Of a stretch of 64,000 nt of DNA, positions 19,138 to 29,072 are shown one piece after another; position 1 is the stretch's first letter, and every line of letters starts with the position of its first letter. The translations under genes and the position numbers were made by a program. The notes beneath the pieces are model-generated. The model ran no database searches. It was not told the DNA's origin and saw only the letters and a program-made list of their open reading frames with translations. The stretch covers positions 744,001 to 808,000 of the forward strand of contig NZ_JANUGU010000002.1 in assembly GCF_024753145.1 (NCBI RefSeq), given 5' to 3'. This stretch comes from Massilia terrae (GTDB taxonomy: Bacteria; Pseudomonadota; Gammaproteobacteria; Burkholderiales; Burkholderiaceae_D).

Positions 19138-21795
19138 GTGAGTCGCAAAGCCCTGTTCCTTGCCGGTTTCGCCGTCGTCGCCTCCAGCGCGACCGCCGTC
19201 TACGTCTTGCATGAAGCCCCTCCGGCCGCGCTGCGCCAGCAAGGACCGGCCGTGGACACCGCGCCGATCGCCGCCGGCATGAAGGACCTGCTGGCGACCT
19301 ACCGCAAGATCATCGTGCTCACCGCCGGCGAGGCGACGCCGGGCGCGAACGAGCGCGAACAGGCCAACCTGGTCGGGCGCGAACTGTTCCACGAAAACCA
19401 GGAGCGGCAAGCCAAACTCGATGGCGCACTGGCGCGGCTGGCGGCATCGAACAATCCGCGCCGCCATGAAGCGCTCGACAGCCTGCTGGACCAGGTCGAA
19501 TCCGACCCGTCGCTGTTCGATGCCGACCGCCTCGCCTACCGCGAACTGCTGGCCGGGCTGCAGGGCGAACTGGCCAAGGATTCCTCGCTGCGCGCGATCA
19601 AGCTGCACAAGCGCGTGTCGGAAGACCTGGACGCGCTGGCCGAGATCGAGCGCAACTACGACAAGGAGATCCGCGCGGTGTTCGGCCGCTTCGACACGCG
19701 CGCCATCCAGCTCAAGCGCGAGAAATGGGACGCCTACGTCGCGCACCTGCAGACGCTGTACCAGCGCGAGCGCATCCTCAAGGACTACGGCGTGGTGCTG
19801 CCCTACCCGCCGCGCCCCGAACCCGCGGAACCGCCGGCGCCGCAGCAGAAGGACGAGGCGGAGATTTTCGGTACCGCTTTGCCGAAAAAGACCGTGGTGC
19901 TGACCTTCGACGACGGCCCGCACCGCCGCTACAGCGCCGAGATCGCGGCGATCCTCAAGCAGTACGGCGCGCCGGCCGTCTTCTTCAACGTCGGCCGCAA
20001 CCTGGGCGAGATCGACAAGGCCGGCCAGCCGCGCCTGAACGCCGGGGCGCAAGTCAGCCGCAAGCTGATGGCCGACGGCTACGCGGTCGGCAACCACAGC
20101 TTCACGCACGCGCAGTTGTCGAAAGCCTCGGGCGATGCGCTCAAGGCCGAGATTTTCAACACCGACGCGCTGCTCAAGGCCATGGACCCGCACCGCGCGC
20201 AGCTGTTCCGCTTCCCGTACGGCGCGCGCAGCAAGGAAGGCATGGGCTACCTGGCCAGCGCGCACCTGACCTCGGTGATGTGGAATATCGACTCGCTCGA
20301 CTGGGCCGATCCGGTGCCGTCCTCGATCGCGGACCGGGTGCTGAACACCGTGAACAAGGAAGGCCGCGGCATCATCCTGTTCCACGACATCCACGAGCGC
20401 ACCGTCAAGGCGCTGCCGGCGGTGCTCGACCGGCTGGTGGCGGAAGGCTATCGCTTCGCCGGCTGGGACGGCAGCACCTTCAAGGTCCCGAGCACCGAGA
20501 CCGCGCCGGTCCCGCGCGCGGCGGCGACCGGCTACGCCAGCTCGTGGGCGATCGTGGTCGGCATCGACAGCTATCCCAAGTGGCCGCGCCTGCAATACGC
20601 GGTGCGCGATGCCAGGGGCGTGTCCGAGATGCTGATCCAGAAGTTCGGCTTCGCGGCCGACCACGTCTTCACCCTGTCGAACGAACAGGCGACCCGCGCC
20701 GGCATCCTGGCCGCCTTCCACGACCGGCTGGCGCACGGCGGCATGCAAGCCAACGACCGGCTGTTCGTCTTCTTCGCCGGCCACGGCGCCACGCGCAAAC
20801 TGAGCTCGGGCCGCGAACTGGGCTACATCATCCCCTACGATTCGGACCCGGACAGCTTCGACACCGACGCGATCCCGATGACCGAAATCCAGAACATCGC
20901 CGAAAGCCTGTCGGCCAAGCACGAGCTATTCGTGATGGATGCCTGCTACAGCGGCCTCGGTCTCACGCGCGGGCGATCGGACTCGTCCTTCTTGCGCGAC
21001 AACGCCAGGCGGCTCGGACGCCAGATGCTCACCGCCGGCGGCGCCGACCAGATGGTCGCGGACGGCGGGCCGAACGGCCACTCGGTATTCACATGGACGC
21101 TGCTGCAAGGCCTGGGCGGCAAGGCCGACCTGAACGGCGACGGCCTGATCACGGCGACCGAACTGGCCGCCTATGTAGCGCCGGCGGTGGCCAGCGTGTC
21201 GCACCAGACGCCGGCATTCGGCAGCCTGCCCGGTTCGGAAGGCGGCGACTTCGTGTTCGAACTGCCGCCCGAGAACGAGTTCCTGAATACCCAGACCGCG
21301 CAGCTGTCCAACGACGCCATCGCGCTCAATAACAAGCTGGACGCCAAGGCCAGCGCGCCGGCCGAGCCGGTGGTGGTCAAGGACCTGCAAGGCGGCGAGC
21401 GCACGATCGCCACGCCGGCGCCGGTCCCGGTGTCGGCGCGCCAGCAGGCGCAGCGCGCCAACGACCGCGGCCTGCAGCTGTACAAGGAGAAGCAGTACGC
21501 GGCGGCCGAAGCGCAGTTCACCGAAGCGCTCAAGCTGCGTCCAGACTTTGCGCTGGCCGCGAACAACCTCGGCTTCGTCTACTACAAGCAGGACAAGTTC
21601 GCGGAAGCGGCGCGCTGGTTCGAGAACGCGATCAAGATGGATCCGTCGCGGGCGATTGCGTACCTCAATTTGGCCGATGCGCACGGGCACGCGGGCGACA
21701 AGGACAAGGCGAAGGCGGCGTACAAGACCTACCTGGAGCTGGCGCCGAATGGGTCGGGCGCGGGGTATGCGCGGCAGCAGTTGGAGCAGCTCTAG
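19138..21795 (+). CDS. Signal-anchored NodB polysaccharide deacetylase-caspase-TPR fusion
   Basis: An 885-residue protein with four parts. Residues 1-27 are a signal anchor. Residues 45-235 are helical and charged. Residues 250-445 are a NodB-type carbohydrate deacetylase with TFDDGPH (Asp258, Asp259), metal ligands His320 and His324 (NHSFTH), RFPYGAR and FHDIH. Residues 468-710 are a C14 caspase-like peptidase with SSWAIVVGIDSYP, the catalytic dyad His549 (FFAGHGAT) and Cys603 (DACYSG), and an EF-hand-type loop DLNGDGLITATE (664-675). Residues 769-875 are TPR repeats. The start is GTG with no clear Shine-Dalgarno. All catalytic residues look intact. The anchor suggests both enzymes act outside the cytoplasm; the biological role is not known. 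Confidence 0.85.
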   Translation: MSRKALFLAGFAVVASSATAVYVLHEAPPAALRQQGPAVDTAPIAAGMKDLLATYRKIIVLTAGEATPGANEREQANLVGRELFHENQERQAKLDGALARLAASNNPRRHEALDSLLDQVESDPSLFDADRLAYRELLAGLQGELAKDSSLRAIKLHKRVSEDLDALAEIERNYDKEIRAVFGRFDTRAIQLKREKWDAYVAHLQTLYQRERILKDYGVVLPYPPRPEPAEPPAPQQKDEAEIFGTALPKKTVVLTFDDGPHRRYSAEIAAILKQYGAPAVFFNVGRNLGEIDKAGQPRLNAGAQVSRKLMADGYAVGNHSFTHAQLSKASGDALKAEIFNTDALLKAMDPHRAQLFRFPYGARSKEGMGYLASAHLTSVMWNIDSLDWADPVPSSIADRVLNTVNKEGRGIILFHDIHERTVKALPAVLDRLVAEGYRFAGWDGSTFKVPSTETAPVPRAAATGYASSWAIVVGIDSYPKWPRLQYAVRDARGVSEMLIQKFGFAADHVFTLSNEQATRAGILAAFHDRLAHGGMQANDRLFVFFAGHGATRKLSSGRELGYIIPYDSDPDSFDTDAIPMTEIQNIAESLSAKHELFVMDACYSGLGLTRGRSDSSFLRDNARRLGRQMLTAGGADQMVADGGPNGHSVFTWTLLQGLGGKADLNGDGLITATELAAYVAPAVASVSHQTPAFGSLPGSEGGDFVFELPPENEFLNTQTAQLSNDAIALNNKLDAKASAPAEPVVVKDLQGGERTIATPAPVPVSARQQAQRANDRGLQLYKEKQYAAAEAQFTEALKLRPDFALAANNLGFVYYKQDKFAEAARWFENAIKMDPSRAIAYLNLADAHGHAGDKDKAKAAYKTYLELAPNGSGAGYARQQLEQL

Positions 21796-21812
21796 GCGTT
21801 AGCGGTCTGCAT

Positions 21813-21855
21813 GCAAAATGGGGTTCCCGCGCACGCGGGACCCCATTTTGTTTGC
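21813..21855. repeat. REP-like palindrome, family A (copy 3, collapsed)
   Basis: A single near-perfect 43-bp palindrome (GCAAAATGGGGT..CCCGCGCACGCGGG..CCCCATTTTGTTTGC) in which the two family-A units have merged head to head. It lies between the convergent caspase-fusion and rubredoxin genes and could end transcription from both sides. Confidence 0.8.
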
Positions 21856-21869
21856 AGAAGGACGACGCG

Positions 21870-22064
21870 TCAGATGACCGTCATCTCGAAATCATCCTTG
21901 CGCGCGCCGCACTCCGGGCAAGTCCAGTTCATCGGCACGTCGGCCCAGCGGGTGCCGGGCGCGATGCCCTCTTCGGGCGCGCCGACGGCTTCGTCGTAGA
22001 CCCAGCCGCAGATCATGCACATCCAGGTCTGGTACGCCGGGGCCGTTGTTTCACTACTACTCAC
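21870..22064 (-). CDS. Rubredoxin
   Basis: A 64-residue iron protein with the two ligand pairs CMICG and CPECG and the aromatic core of rubredoxins (WVYDEAVG, WADVPMNWTCP). It carries one electron for cytoplasmic redox enzymes. The GTG at 22064 is chosen because AAGGA lies eight bases before it; an ATG in the leader is out of frame. An internal in-frame ATG just before the first cysteine pair is an alternative. It is divergent from the ThiD-like gene, an arrangement common in betaproteobacteria. Confidence 0.92.
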   Translation of the reverse strand: MSSSETTAPAYQTWMCMICGWVYDEAVGAPEEGIAPGTRWADVPMNWTCPECGARKDDFEMTVI

Positions 22065-22122
22065 GTTTTCATTCCTTCTATCTAGTAAAATGGGGGGAAC
22101 CACGCATCTTAATCTACCCGCC

Positions 22123-22956
22123 GTGCAAAACCAAACTTCGCCACTCGTGCTCACCTTCGGCATGTCCGACCCGGTAGGCGCACTCGGCATCCAGGCGGAC
22201 CAGGCGGCATTTGCGGCCCACCGCTGCCATGCGCTGACGGTCGCCACCGGCATCCTGGTCGCCGATTCCGCGCGCGTCGAGGACATGCAGGAAATCGACC
22301 CGGACTGGGTCATGGACCAGGCCCGCGTCCTGCTGGAAGATATGCCGGTCGCCGGTTTCAAGGTCGGCGCGCTGGCCAGCATCGAACAAGCCTCGGCGAT
22401 CGCGGAGATCGTATCCGACTACACGGACGTGCCGCTGATCCTCGACCCCTTCCTGTCGAGCCTTCCGGATTCCGGCCTGCTCGACGAGGACATGGTGTCC
22501 GCCATCCACCAGATCCTGGTGCCGCAGTCGACCCTGCTGATGGTATCGCAGGTGGAGCTGGCGCGCATGGCCGAAACGTGGCGCGAGGGGGCCGACACCG
22601 TCCCGCTGGAAGAACACGTGGCCGAGCTGACTGGCAGCGGCTGCGAATTCGTGCTCGTCACCGGCACCACCGGGGCCAAGGGCGCGCGCTCGAACACCCT
22701 GTTCAACGCCGAGGGCGTGGTCGCGCAGTACGAGTTCCAGCACCTGCCGGGCACCTTCATCGGCGCCGGCACCACGCTGTCGGGCGCGCTCACGGCGCTG
22801 ATGGCGCTCGGTTTCGAGGCCGAGGAAGCGATGCGGCGCGCACAGGAATACACCACCGGCGCGCTGGCCAATGCGCAGCGCTTCGGCATGGGCAAGCTCG
22901 TGCCCGACAGGTTTTACCGCGTCCCGTTTGGCGGCGCGGCCCAGGACAAGGACTAA
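22123..22956 (+). CDS. ThiD-like hydroxymethylpyrimidine kinase family protein
   Basis: About 277 residues of the ribokinase fold, closest to ThiD, which phosphorylates hydroxymethylpyrimidine in thiamine synthesis. The N-terminal substrate loop is [12 protein letters not shown] (ThiD usually SDPSGGAGIQAD). The anion-hole motif, normally HGTGC, reads IGAGTT, so the ThiD active-site cysteine is replaced by threonine. The start is uncertain: ATG at 22090 lies on a -10-like TAGTAAAAT, so I prefer GTG at 22123, but neither has a good ribosome-binding site. It ends ten bases before hemL, suggesting cotranscription. It may be a diverged kinase or not a thiamine enzyme. Confidence 0.72.
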   Translation: MQNQTSPLVLTFGMSDPVGALGIQADQAAFAAHRCHALTVATGILVADSARVEDMQEIDPDWVMDQARVLLEDMPVAGFKVGALASIEQASAIAEIVSDYTDVPLILDPFLSSLPDSGLLDEDMVSAIHQILVPQSTLLMVSQVELARMAETWREGADTVPLEEHVAELTGSGCEFVLVTGTTGAKGARSNTLFNAEGVVAQYEFQHLPGTFIGAGTTLSGALTALMALGFEAEEAMRRAQEYTTGALANAQRFGMGKLVPDRFYRVPFGGAAQDKD

Positions 22957-22966
22957 GAAACGGACC

Positions 22967-24265
<1,299 letters not shown>

Positions 24266-24281
24266 GCCGCTCACCAGGAGA

Positions 24282-24368
24282 ACGTCATTCCCGCGAACGC
24301 GGGAATCCCATTTTGCGTGAGTGGCTGCGCTACGGAATGGGGTTCCCGCCTCCGCAGGAACGACGTTC
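24282..24368. repeat. REP-like palindrome pair, family A (copy 4)
   Basis: An AACGTCATTCCCGCG..CGCGGGAATCCCATTTTG unit is followed about 20 nt later by its inverted partner GGAATGGGGTTCCCG..AGGAACGACGTT. It is located between hemL and the Nramp gene (tandem orientation). The second unit has one stem mismatch, so the pair is slightly diverged. Confidence 0.8.
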
Positions 24369-24517
24369 ATTGCCTTCTGTTACCCGCCGCACATTGTCGA
24401 GCTTTCCACCGTGCTAAACTTCGCCTCGACTATGAATCGTTCGCATAATCGCGCTTTCCCACCCTCGGCACGCTGACGTTGCCCGTTGGCCGCGCCGTGC
24501 ATTTGCGCAGGCCATTG

Positions 24518-25789
24518 ATGAAATTCTTCCGCCGCCTTACCAACAACGCGACCCTGAAAGCGCTGGGCCCCGGACTGATCACGGGCGCCGCGGACGACGA
24601 CCCATCCGGCATCGCGACCTACTCCCAGGCCGGCGCCCAGTTCGGCTTCAACACCCTGTGGACCCTGGTCCTGACCTACCCCTTCATGGTCGGCATCCAG
24701 CTGGTCTCGGCGCGTATCGGCCGCGTCACCGGCAAGGGACTGGCGGCCAATATCCGGCGCGCCTACTCGCCCTGGTTGCTGTACGTGACCGTGCTGCTGC
24801 TGCTGATCGCGAACGTGATCAACATCGCGGCCGACATCGCCGCCATGGGCGAAGCGATGCGCCTGGTGGTCGGCGCCGGCCCGGTGCACCTGTATTCGCT
24901 CGGCTTCGGCGTGCTGTGCCTGGTGCTGCAGGTGCTGCTCCCCTACAGCAGCTACGTGCGCTACCTGAAGTGGCTCACGCTCGGGCTGCTGGCCTACGTG
25001 GCCACGGCCTTCGCCATCAATATGCCGTGGACCGAGGTGATCGCGCGCACCGTGTGGCCGCACTTCCAGTTCACCAAGGATTCGGTCGCGCTGGTGGTCG
25101 CCGTGTTCGGCACCACCATCAGCCCCTACCTGTTCTTCTGGCAGTCCTCGCAGGAGGTGGAGGAGATCCGCGCCGACCGCGCCGCGCGCGCACTGCGCAT
25201 CGGCGGCAAGGACGCCGGCAAGCAGCTACGCCGCATCAAGACCGACACCATCCTCGGCATGGGCTTCTCCAACCTGGTCGCCTACTTCATCATCCTCACC
25301 ACCGCCGTCACGCTGGGCGCGCACGGCATCACCAATATCCAGACTTCGGCGCAGGCCGCCGAAGCGCTGCGCCCGGTGGCCGGCGAATTCGCCTTCATGC
25401 TGTTCGCGCTGGGGATCATCGGCACCGGCATGCTGGCGGTGCCGGTGCTGGCCGGTTCGGCCGCCTACGCGGTCACCGAGAGCTTCCGCTGGCGTAATGG
25501 ACTGGACCTGAAGGTGGTCGAGGCGCGCGAGTTCTACGGCATCATCGCGCTGGCCACGCTGGGCGGCATCCTGCTCGACTTCGCGCCGCTGGACCCGATC
25601 AAGGCGCTGGTGCTGTCGGCCCAGATCAACGGCGTGATCGCGGTGCCGATCATGACCGTGATGATGATGCTGGCCCATAACAGCAAGATCATGGGCCAGT
25701 TCACCCTGTCCACCCGCCACACCCTGATCGGCTGGTTCGGCGTGGCGATCATGCTGGTCGCCGTGGTGGCGATGTTCGTGACGATGTAA
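24518..25789 (+). CDS. Nramp-family metal ion transporter, noncanonical metal site
   Basis: A 423-residue inner-membrane protein with about eleven hydrophobic helices and the Nramp fold pattern. Helix 1 carries DDDPSGIATYS (residues 26-36) where manganese transporters have DPGN. Helix 6 reads TTISPYLFFWQ (199-209) where they have the metal-binding MPHN. The helix-6 methionine is therefore absent and ion choice may differ from Mn/Fe. The start ATG at 24518 begins the conserved region; the ribosome-binding site is weak. Convergent, with no gap, with the SRAP gene. Confidence 0.85.
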   Translation: MKFFRRLTNNATLKALGPGLITGAADDDPSGIATYSQAGAQFGFNTLWTLVLTYPFMVGIQLVSARIGRVTGKGLAANIRRAYSPWLLYVTVLLLLIANVINIAADIAAMGEAMRLVVGAGPVHLYSLGFGVLCLVLQVLLPYSSYVRYLKWLTLGLLAYVATAFAINMPWTEVIARTVWPHFQFTKDSVALVVAVFGTTISPYLFFWQSSQEVEEIRADRAARALRIGGKDAGKQLRRIKTDTILGMGFSNLVAYFIILTTAVTLGAHGITNIQTSAQAAEALRPVAGEFAFMLFALGIIGTGMLAVPVLAGSAAYAVTESFRWRNGLDLKVVEAREFYGIIALATLGGILLDFAPLDPIKALVLSAQINGVIAVPIMTVMMMLAHNSKIMGQFTLSTRHTLIGWFGVAIMLVAVVAMFVTM

Positions 25790-26476
25790 CTAGAACAGCG
25801 ACTCCGAGCCCGGGGCCGTGGTCAGCCGGCGCGGCGGCATCGGCGCCGGCCATGCCTTCATGGCCTCGGCCGGATAATGGCGCAGGAAGCTGCGCGCCAG
25901 TTCCGGGTCGCGGCAGCCCAGCCAGGAATCCAGCTCGTCATGCGGCACCACCACCAGCGAGCGCTTTTCGTCGCCGGGCTTGTGGAAGCGCTTCATCAGC
26001 GGATGCTCGTCGGCGTTGATGGTGATCTGGGTGAACGAGGTGTGCAGATTGCCGTCCGCCTCCTGCCACTCGCGCCACAGGCCGGCGACGTAGAACAGCG
26101 ACTCGTCGTGCATGGCGATCCCGTAGCGCACCGGCTTGCCACTCTCGTAATTCGGTTCGTAGAAACAGCTCATCGGCACCGCGCACAGCTGCGCCTTGCG
26201 CCATGCCGGCGCGAACGAGCGCTTTTCGCCGATCGACTCGGCGCGCGCGTTCATGGTGTCGAACACGCGCACGCCCGGCGGGATATGGCGGCGCGGGACC
26301 ATGCCGTAGCTCGCCAGCGCCAGCTCGCGCCGGCCGTCGGCGCCGGCCCGCACGATCGGCGCCAGGTAGTCCTTCCAGGTTTCGGTCGGCCAGTCCCAAT
26401 CCTTGTAAATGTCGACCAGCACGCCGAGCACGGCGTCGAGTTGTTCGGGCAAGGGAGGACGGAAATTAACGCACAT
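25790..26476 (-). CDS. SOS response-associated peptidase (SRAP/YedK/HMCES family)
   Basis: A 228-residue protein that forms a covalent thiazolidine crosslink to abasic sites in single-stranded DNA. The chemistry needs Cys2 at the mature N-terminus, so the start must be the ATG at 26476 giving MCVNFRP, not the ATG eleven codons upstream. Other site residues are NARAES (Asn77), FYEPNYES (Glu107) and the His in MKRFHKPGDE. Together with the photolyase at 17.6 kb it is one of two DNA-damage genes here. Confidence 0.9.
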   Translation of the reverse strand: MCVNFRPPLPEQLDAVLGVLVDIYKDWDWPTETWKDYLAPIVRAGADGRRELALASYGMVPRRHIPPGVRVFDTMNARAESIGEKRSFAPAWRKAQLCAVPMSCFYEPNYESGKPVRYGIAMHDESLFYVAGLWREWQEADGNLHTSFTQITINADEHPLMKRFHKPGDEKRSLVVVPHDELDSWLGCRDPELARSFLRHYPAEAMKAWPAPMPPRRLTTAPGSESLF

Positions 26477-26521
26477 GGACCGGGCCGGGAGAAGTGATCC
26501 CGGCATCATAACAGCGCTCGC

Positions 26522-27034
26522 TCAAAGGCAGCCCTCGATCCACTGCACCGGCACCGCGTCGCCGGCGAAGAACACCACGATGGCGCCGTTTTCGGTCTCG
26601 AAGCGGATCGCATGCCGGCCATCGGGCGCCGTCACCGTCAGCGAGCGCTCCTCGGGCACGTAGGGGCGCGGCTCCGACGCAACCTTGGAGTAGGACGCAT
26701 ACACGCGCGCCGCCTGGTCGCCCACCGCGATGCCGGCCGCGGTGCGGGCCCCGCCCTGGACATCGACGCGCTTGAACACATCGTCGACGAACATGAGCCA
26801 GATGCCATCCCGGCCGACCGCGTCCAGTCCGAGCTGTTCGCAGCGCTTGTTGGCCCGCAGCTCGGGCGGCGTATGCCTGAGGCCGTGCCCCAGCCGGGCA
26901 TTGACCTGGTCAAATGTCATTCCGTAACGCAACGGTCCGACACCGTCGAAACCCACCACCCACGGCTCGGCGGCCCGGGCCGGAAGGCAGGCCAGCAGGC
27001 AGGCTGCCAGCAAAGCGTTGCGAACATATCTCAT
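26522..27034 (-). CDS. Exported hypothetical protein
   Basis: A 170-residue protein with a clear signal peptide (MRYVRNALLAACLLACLPARAA, cut after about residue 22). The start at 27034 has AGGGAG nine bases upstream; ten further in-frame codons are possible. The mature part has the pattern GPLRYGMTFDQVNARLG, seen in many small exported proteins that begin 'G.i.iGMt..ev...lG', and two cysteines. No function is assignable. It is separated from the SRAP gene by 45 bp. Confidence 0.7.
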   Translation of the reverse strand: MRYVRNALLAACLLACLPARAAEPWVVGFDGVGPLRYGMTFDQVNARLGHGLRHTPPELRANKRCEQLGLDAVGRDGIWLMFVDDVFKRVDVQGGARTAAGIAVGDQAARVYASYSKVASEPRPYVPEERSLTVTAPDGRHAIRFETENGAIVVFFAGDAVPVQWIEGCL

Positions 27035-27104
27035 CGGTTGCGATCTCCCTCTCGACATCGGCATTGAGTAGTATCATTCCGGCTACGGCCCTACTAACAA
27101 TAAC

Positions 27105-27605
27105 ATGCCCAACACGACCACTCCGCTACTCGATGCCGAACTTGCCGCCTTCATGCAGCAGGACGGGATCTCGCTCACCCTCGGTTCCTGCAGCGCCGAC
27201 CTGCAGCCCAGCATCGGGCGTGCGGCCGGGTGCCGGGTGTCGGCCGACCGCCTGACCGTGCAGATGTTCGTGTCGCAGGTGCAGATCGCAGCTTTACTGG
27301 CCCACGTGCGCGAGACCGGCCGTATCGCCGCCGTCTTCAGCAGCCCGGCCACCCACCGCACCCTGCAGCTCAAGGGCCGCGACGGGCGCATCGAACCTTG
27401 CCCGCCGGAAGACCGGGCCCTCGTCGCCCGCTACCGCGACGCCTTCGCCGCCGCGCTGGAACCGCTGGGCTACCCGCACTCCCTGATCCGCACCCTGCTC
27501 GCCTTCCCGGACGAAGACCTGGCCGTGGTCAGCTTCACCCCGCTGGAAGCCTATTCGGCCACGCCGGGCCCCAACGCCGGCCGCGCCCTGCAGGTGGGCG
27601 CATGA
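27105..27605 (+). CDS. Pyridoxamine 5'-phosphate oxidase-like split-barrel protein
   Basis: A 166-residue protein resembling the flavin-binding split barrel (PNPOx-like): short strands ISLTLGSCSADLQPSIGRA and RIAAVFSSPATHRTLQLKG are typical of the core. Cofactor (FMN, F420 or haem) and substrate are not readable. Its stop overlaps the start of the next gene (ATGA), which also begins with a split-barrel region, so the two products probably work together. Confidence 0.68.
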   Translation: MPNTTTPLLDAELAAFMQQDGISLTLGSCSADLQPSIGRAAGCRVSADRLTVQMFVSQVQIAALLAHVRETGRIAAVFSSPATHRTLQLKGRDGRIEPCPPEDRALVARYRDAFAAALEPLGYPHSLIRTLLAFPDEDLAVVSFTPLEAYSATPGPNAGRALQVGA

Positions 27606-28927
27606 GGGTCGACGCCATCCGCGCCTGCTTCGAAGGCGTCATCCCCTCGACCATGACCACGGTGAGCCTGGACGGCACGCCCAACGTGGCCTACCTGTCG
27701 CAGGTGCAGTTCGTCGACAGCGACCACGTCGCCCTGTCCTACCAGTTCTTCAACAAGACCCGCGCCAACCTGCTGGAAAATCCGCGCGCGATGCTGGTCG
27801 TGATCGACCCGACCAGCGGCCTGCAGTATCGCCTGCGGCTGGAGTTCCTGCGCACCGAAACCGCCGGCGCCCTGTTCGAGAGCATGAAGGCCAAGATCGC
27901 CGGCATCGCCTCGCACATGGGCATGAGCCAGGTGTTCAAGCTGCTGGGCTCCGACGTGTTCCGCGTCCACGAGGTCGAGCAGGTGCCGGGCGAGATGCTG
28001 CCGCCGCCGCCCCGGCGCAACCTGCTGGCCGCGCTGCGCCGCGCCACCGCCCGCATCGGCCCCGGCGGCGACCTCGAAACCCTGCTGTCCGACACGCTCG
28101 ACAGCCTGGCGCGCGAATTCGACATCGCCCATTCGATGGCGCTGCTGTACGACCAGCCGGGCCAGCGCCTGTACACCGTGGCCAGCCGCGGCTACGAGGA
28201 ATCCGGGGTCGGCTCCGAGATCTCGCTGGGCGACGGCGTGATCGGCGTGGCGGCGCGCGAGCATACGCCGATCCGCATCGGCCACATGAGCGCCGAGTAT
28301 TCGTACAACCGCGCGATCCGCGACAATGCGCTGGACGGCGGCACCGGCGCGCTGGAGACCGCGATTCCCTTTCCCGGCCTGGCCGCCTCGCGCAGCCAGC
28401 TGGCGGTGCCGATGCTGGCCGCGCAGCGCCTGATCGGCGTGCTGTTCGTCGAAAGCCCGCAGGACATGCGCTTCAGCTACGACGACGAAGACGCGCTGGT
28501 CGCGCTGGGCAACCAGCTGGCGATGGCGATCCACATGCTGCAATCGTCGAGCGACGCTACTGCCGAGGAAGTGACGGCGCCCGGCGGCCACCGCGACTGC
28601 CCGCTCGGCGAGCCGCTGCTGGTGCGCCACTATCCCGAGAACGACAGCGTGTTCCTCGGCGACGACTACCTCATCAAGGGCGTGGCCGGCTCGATTTTCG
28701 TGGCGCTGGTGACCGACGCGGTCGCGCTGGGCCGCAACGAATTTTCCAACCGCGAGCTGCGCCTGGACCCGCGCATCCGCCTGCCCGACCTGTCCGACAA
28801 TCTCGAAGCGCGCCTTCTGCTGCTGGCGCGCCGCCTGGCCGAGCGCGACGTCGGCATACATATCGAAAAGACGGGGCGCGGTCGTTTCCGCCTGCACTCC
28901 AAACGGCCCTTGCGGCTGGTTTCTTAA
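27602..28927 (+). CDS. Split-barrel/GAF/winged-helix-like regulatory protein
   Basis: A 441-residue protein. Residues 1-130 resemble a PNPOx-type split barrel (MTTVSLDGTPNVAYLSQV). Residues about 140-315 form a GAF sensor domain (VIGVAAREHTPIRIGHM, QLAVPMLAAQRLIGVLFVES). The last 110 residues (VFLGDDYLIKGVAG..GRNEFSNRELRLD..NLEARLLLLARRL..GRGRFRL) look like a compact winged-helix-type output seen in other GAF proteins; that part is inference. A redox- or ligand-sensing regulator coupled to the small split-barrel partner is plausible. Translationally coupled to the preceding gene. Confidence 0.7.
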   Translation: MRVDAIRACFEGVIPSTMTTVSLDGTPNVAYLSQVQFVDSDHVALSYQFFNKTRANLLENPRAMLVVIDPTSGLQYRLRLEFLRTETAGALFESMKAKIAGIASHMGMSQVFKLLGSDVFRVHEVEQVPGEMLPPPPRRNLLAALRRATARIGPGGDLETLLSDTLDSLAREFDIAHSMALLYDQPGQRLYTVASRGYEESGVGSEISLGDGVIGVAAREHTPIRIGHMSAEYSYNRAIRDNALDGGTGALETAIPFPGLAASRSQLAVPMLAAQRLIGVLFVESPQDMRFSYDDEDALVALGNQLAMAIHMLQSSSDATAEEVTAPGGHRDCPLGEPLLVRHYPENDSVFLGDDYLIKGVAGSIFVALVTDAVALGRNEFSNRELRLDPRIRLPDLSDNLEARLLLLARRLAERDVGIHIEKTGRGRFRLHSKRPLRLVS

Positions 28928-29072
28928 AACTTGGTTCAGCAAATCCTAAAAAAACCTTAATCGAACAATCGGTGAGATTTCGTGCGCCGGTGCGACCTAG
29001 AATGCAGCCTTTCCGTCGTTCCCGCGTGGCGAACAACGGCTCATTCACCCGCACCGCATCAAGGAGTCGCAC

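Noticed and set aside
19057-20922. Long minus-strand open frame (621 codons)
   Set aside because: Antisense to the deacetylase-caspase gene, which has clear catalytic motifs; the composition is that of a shadow frame.
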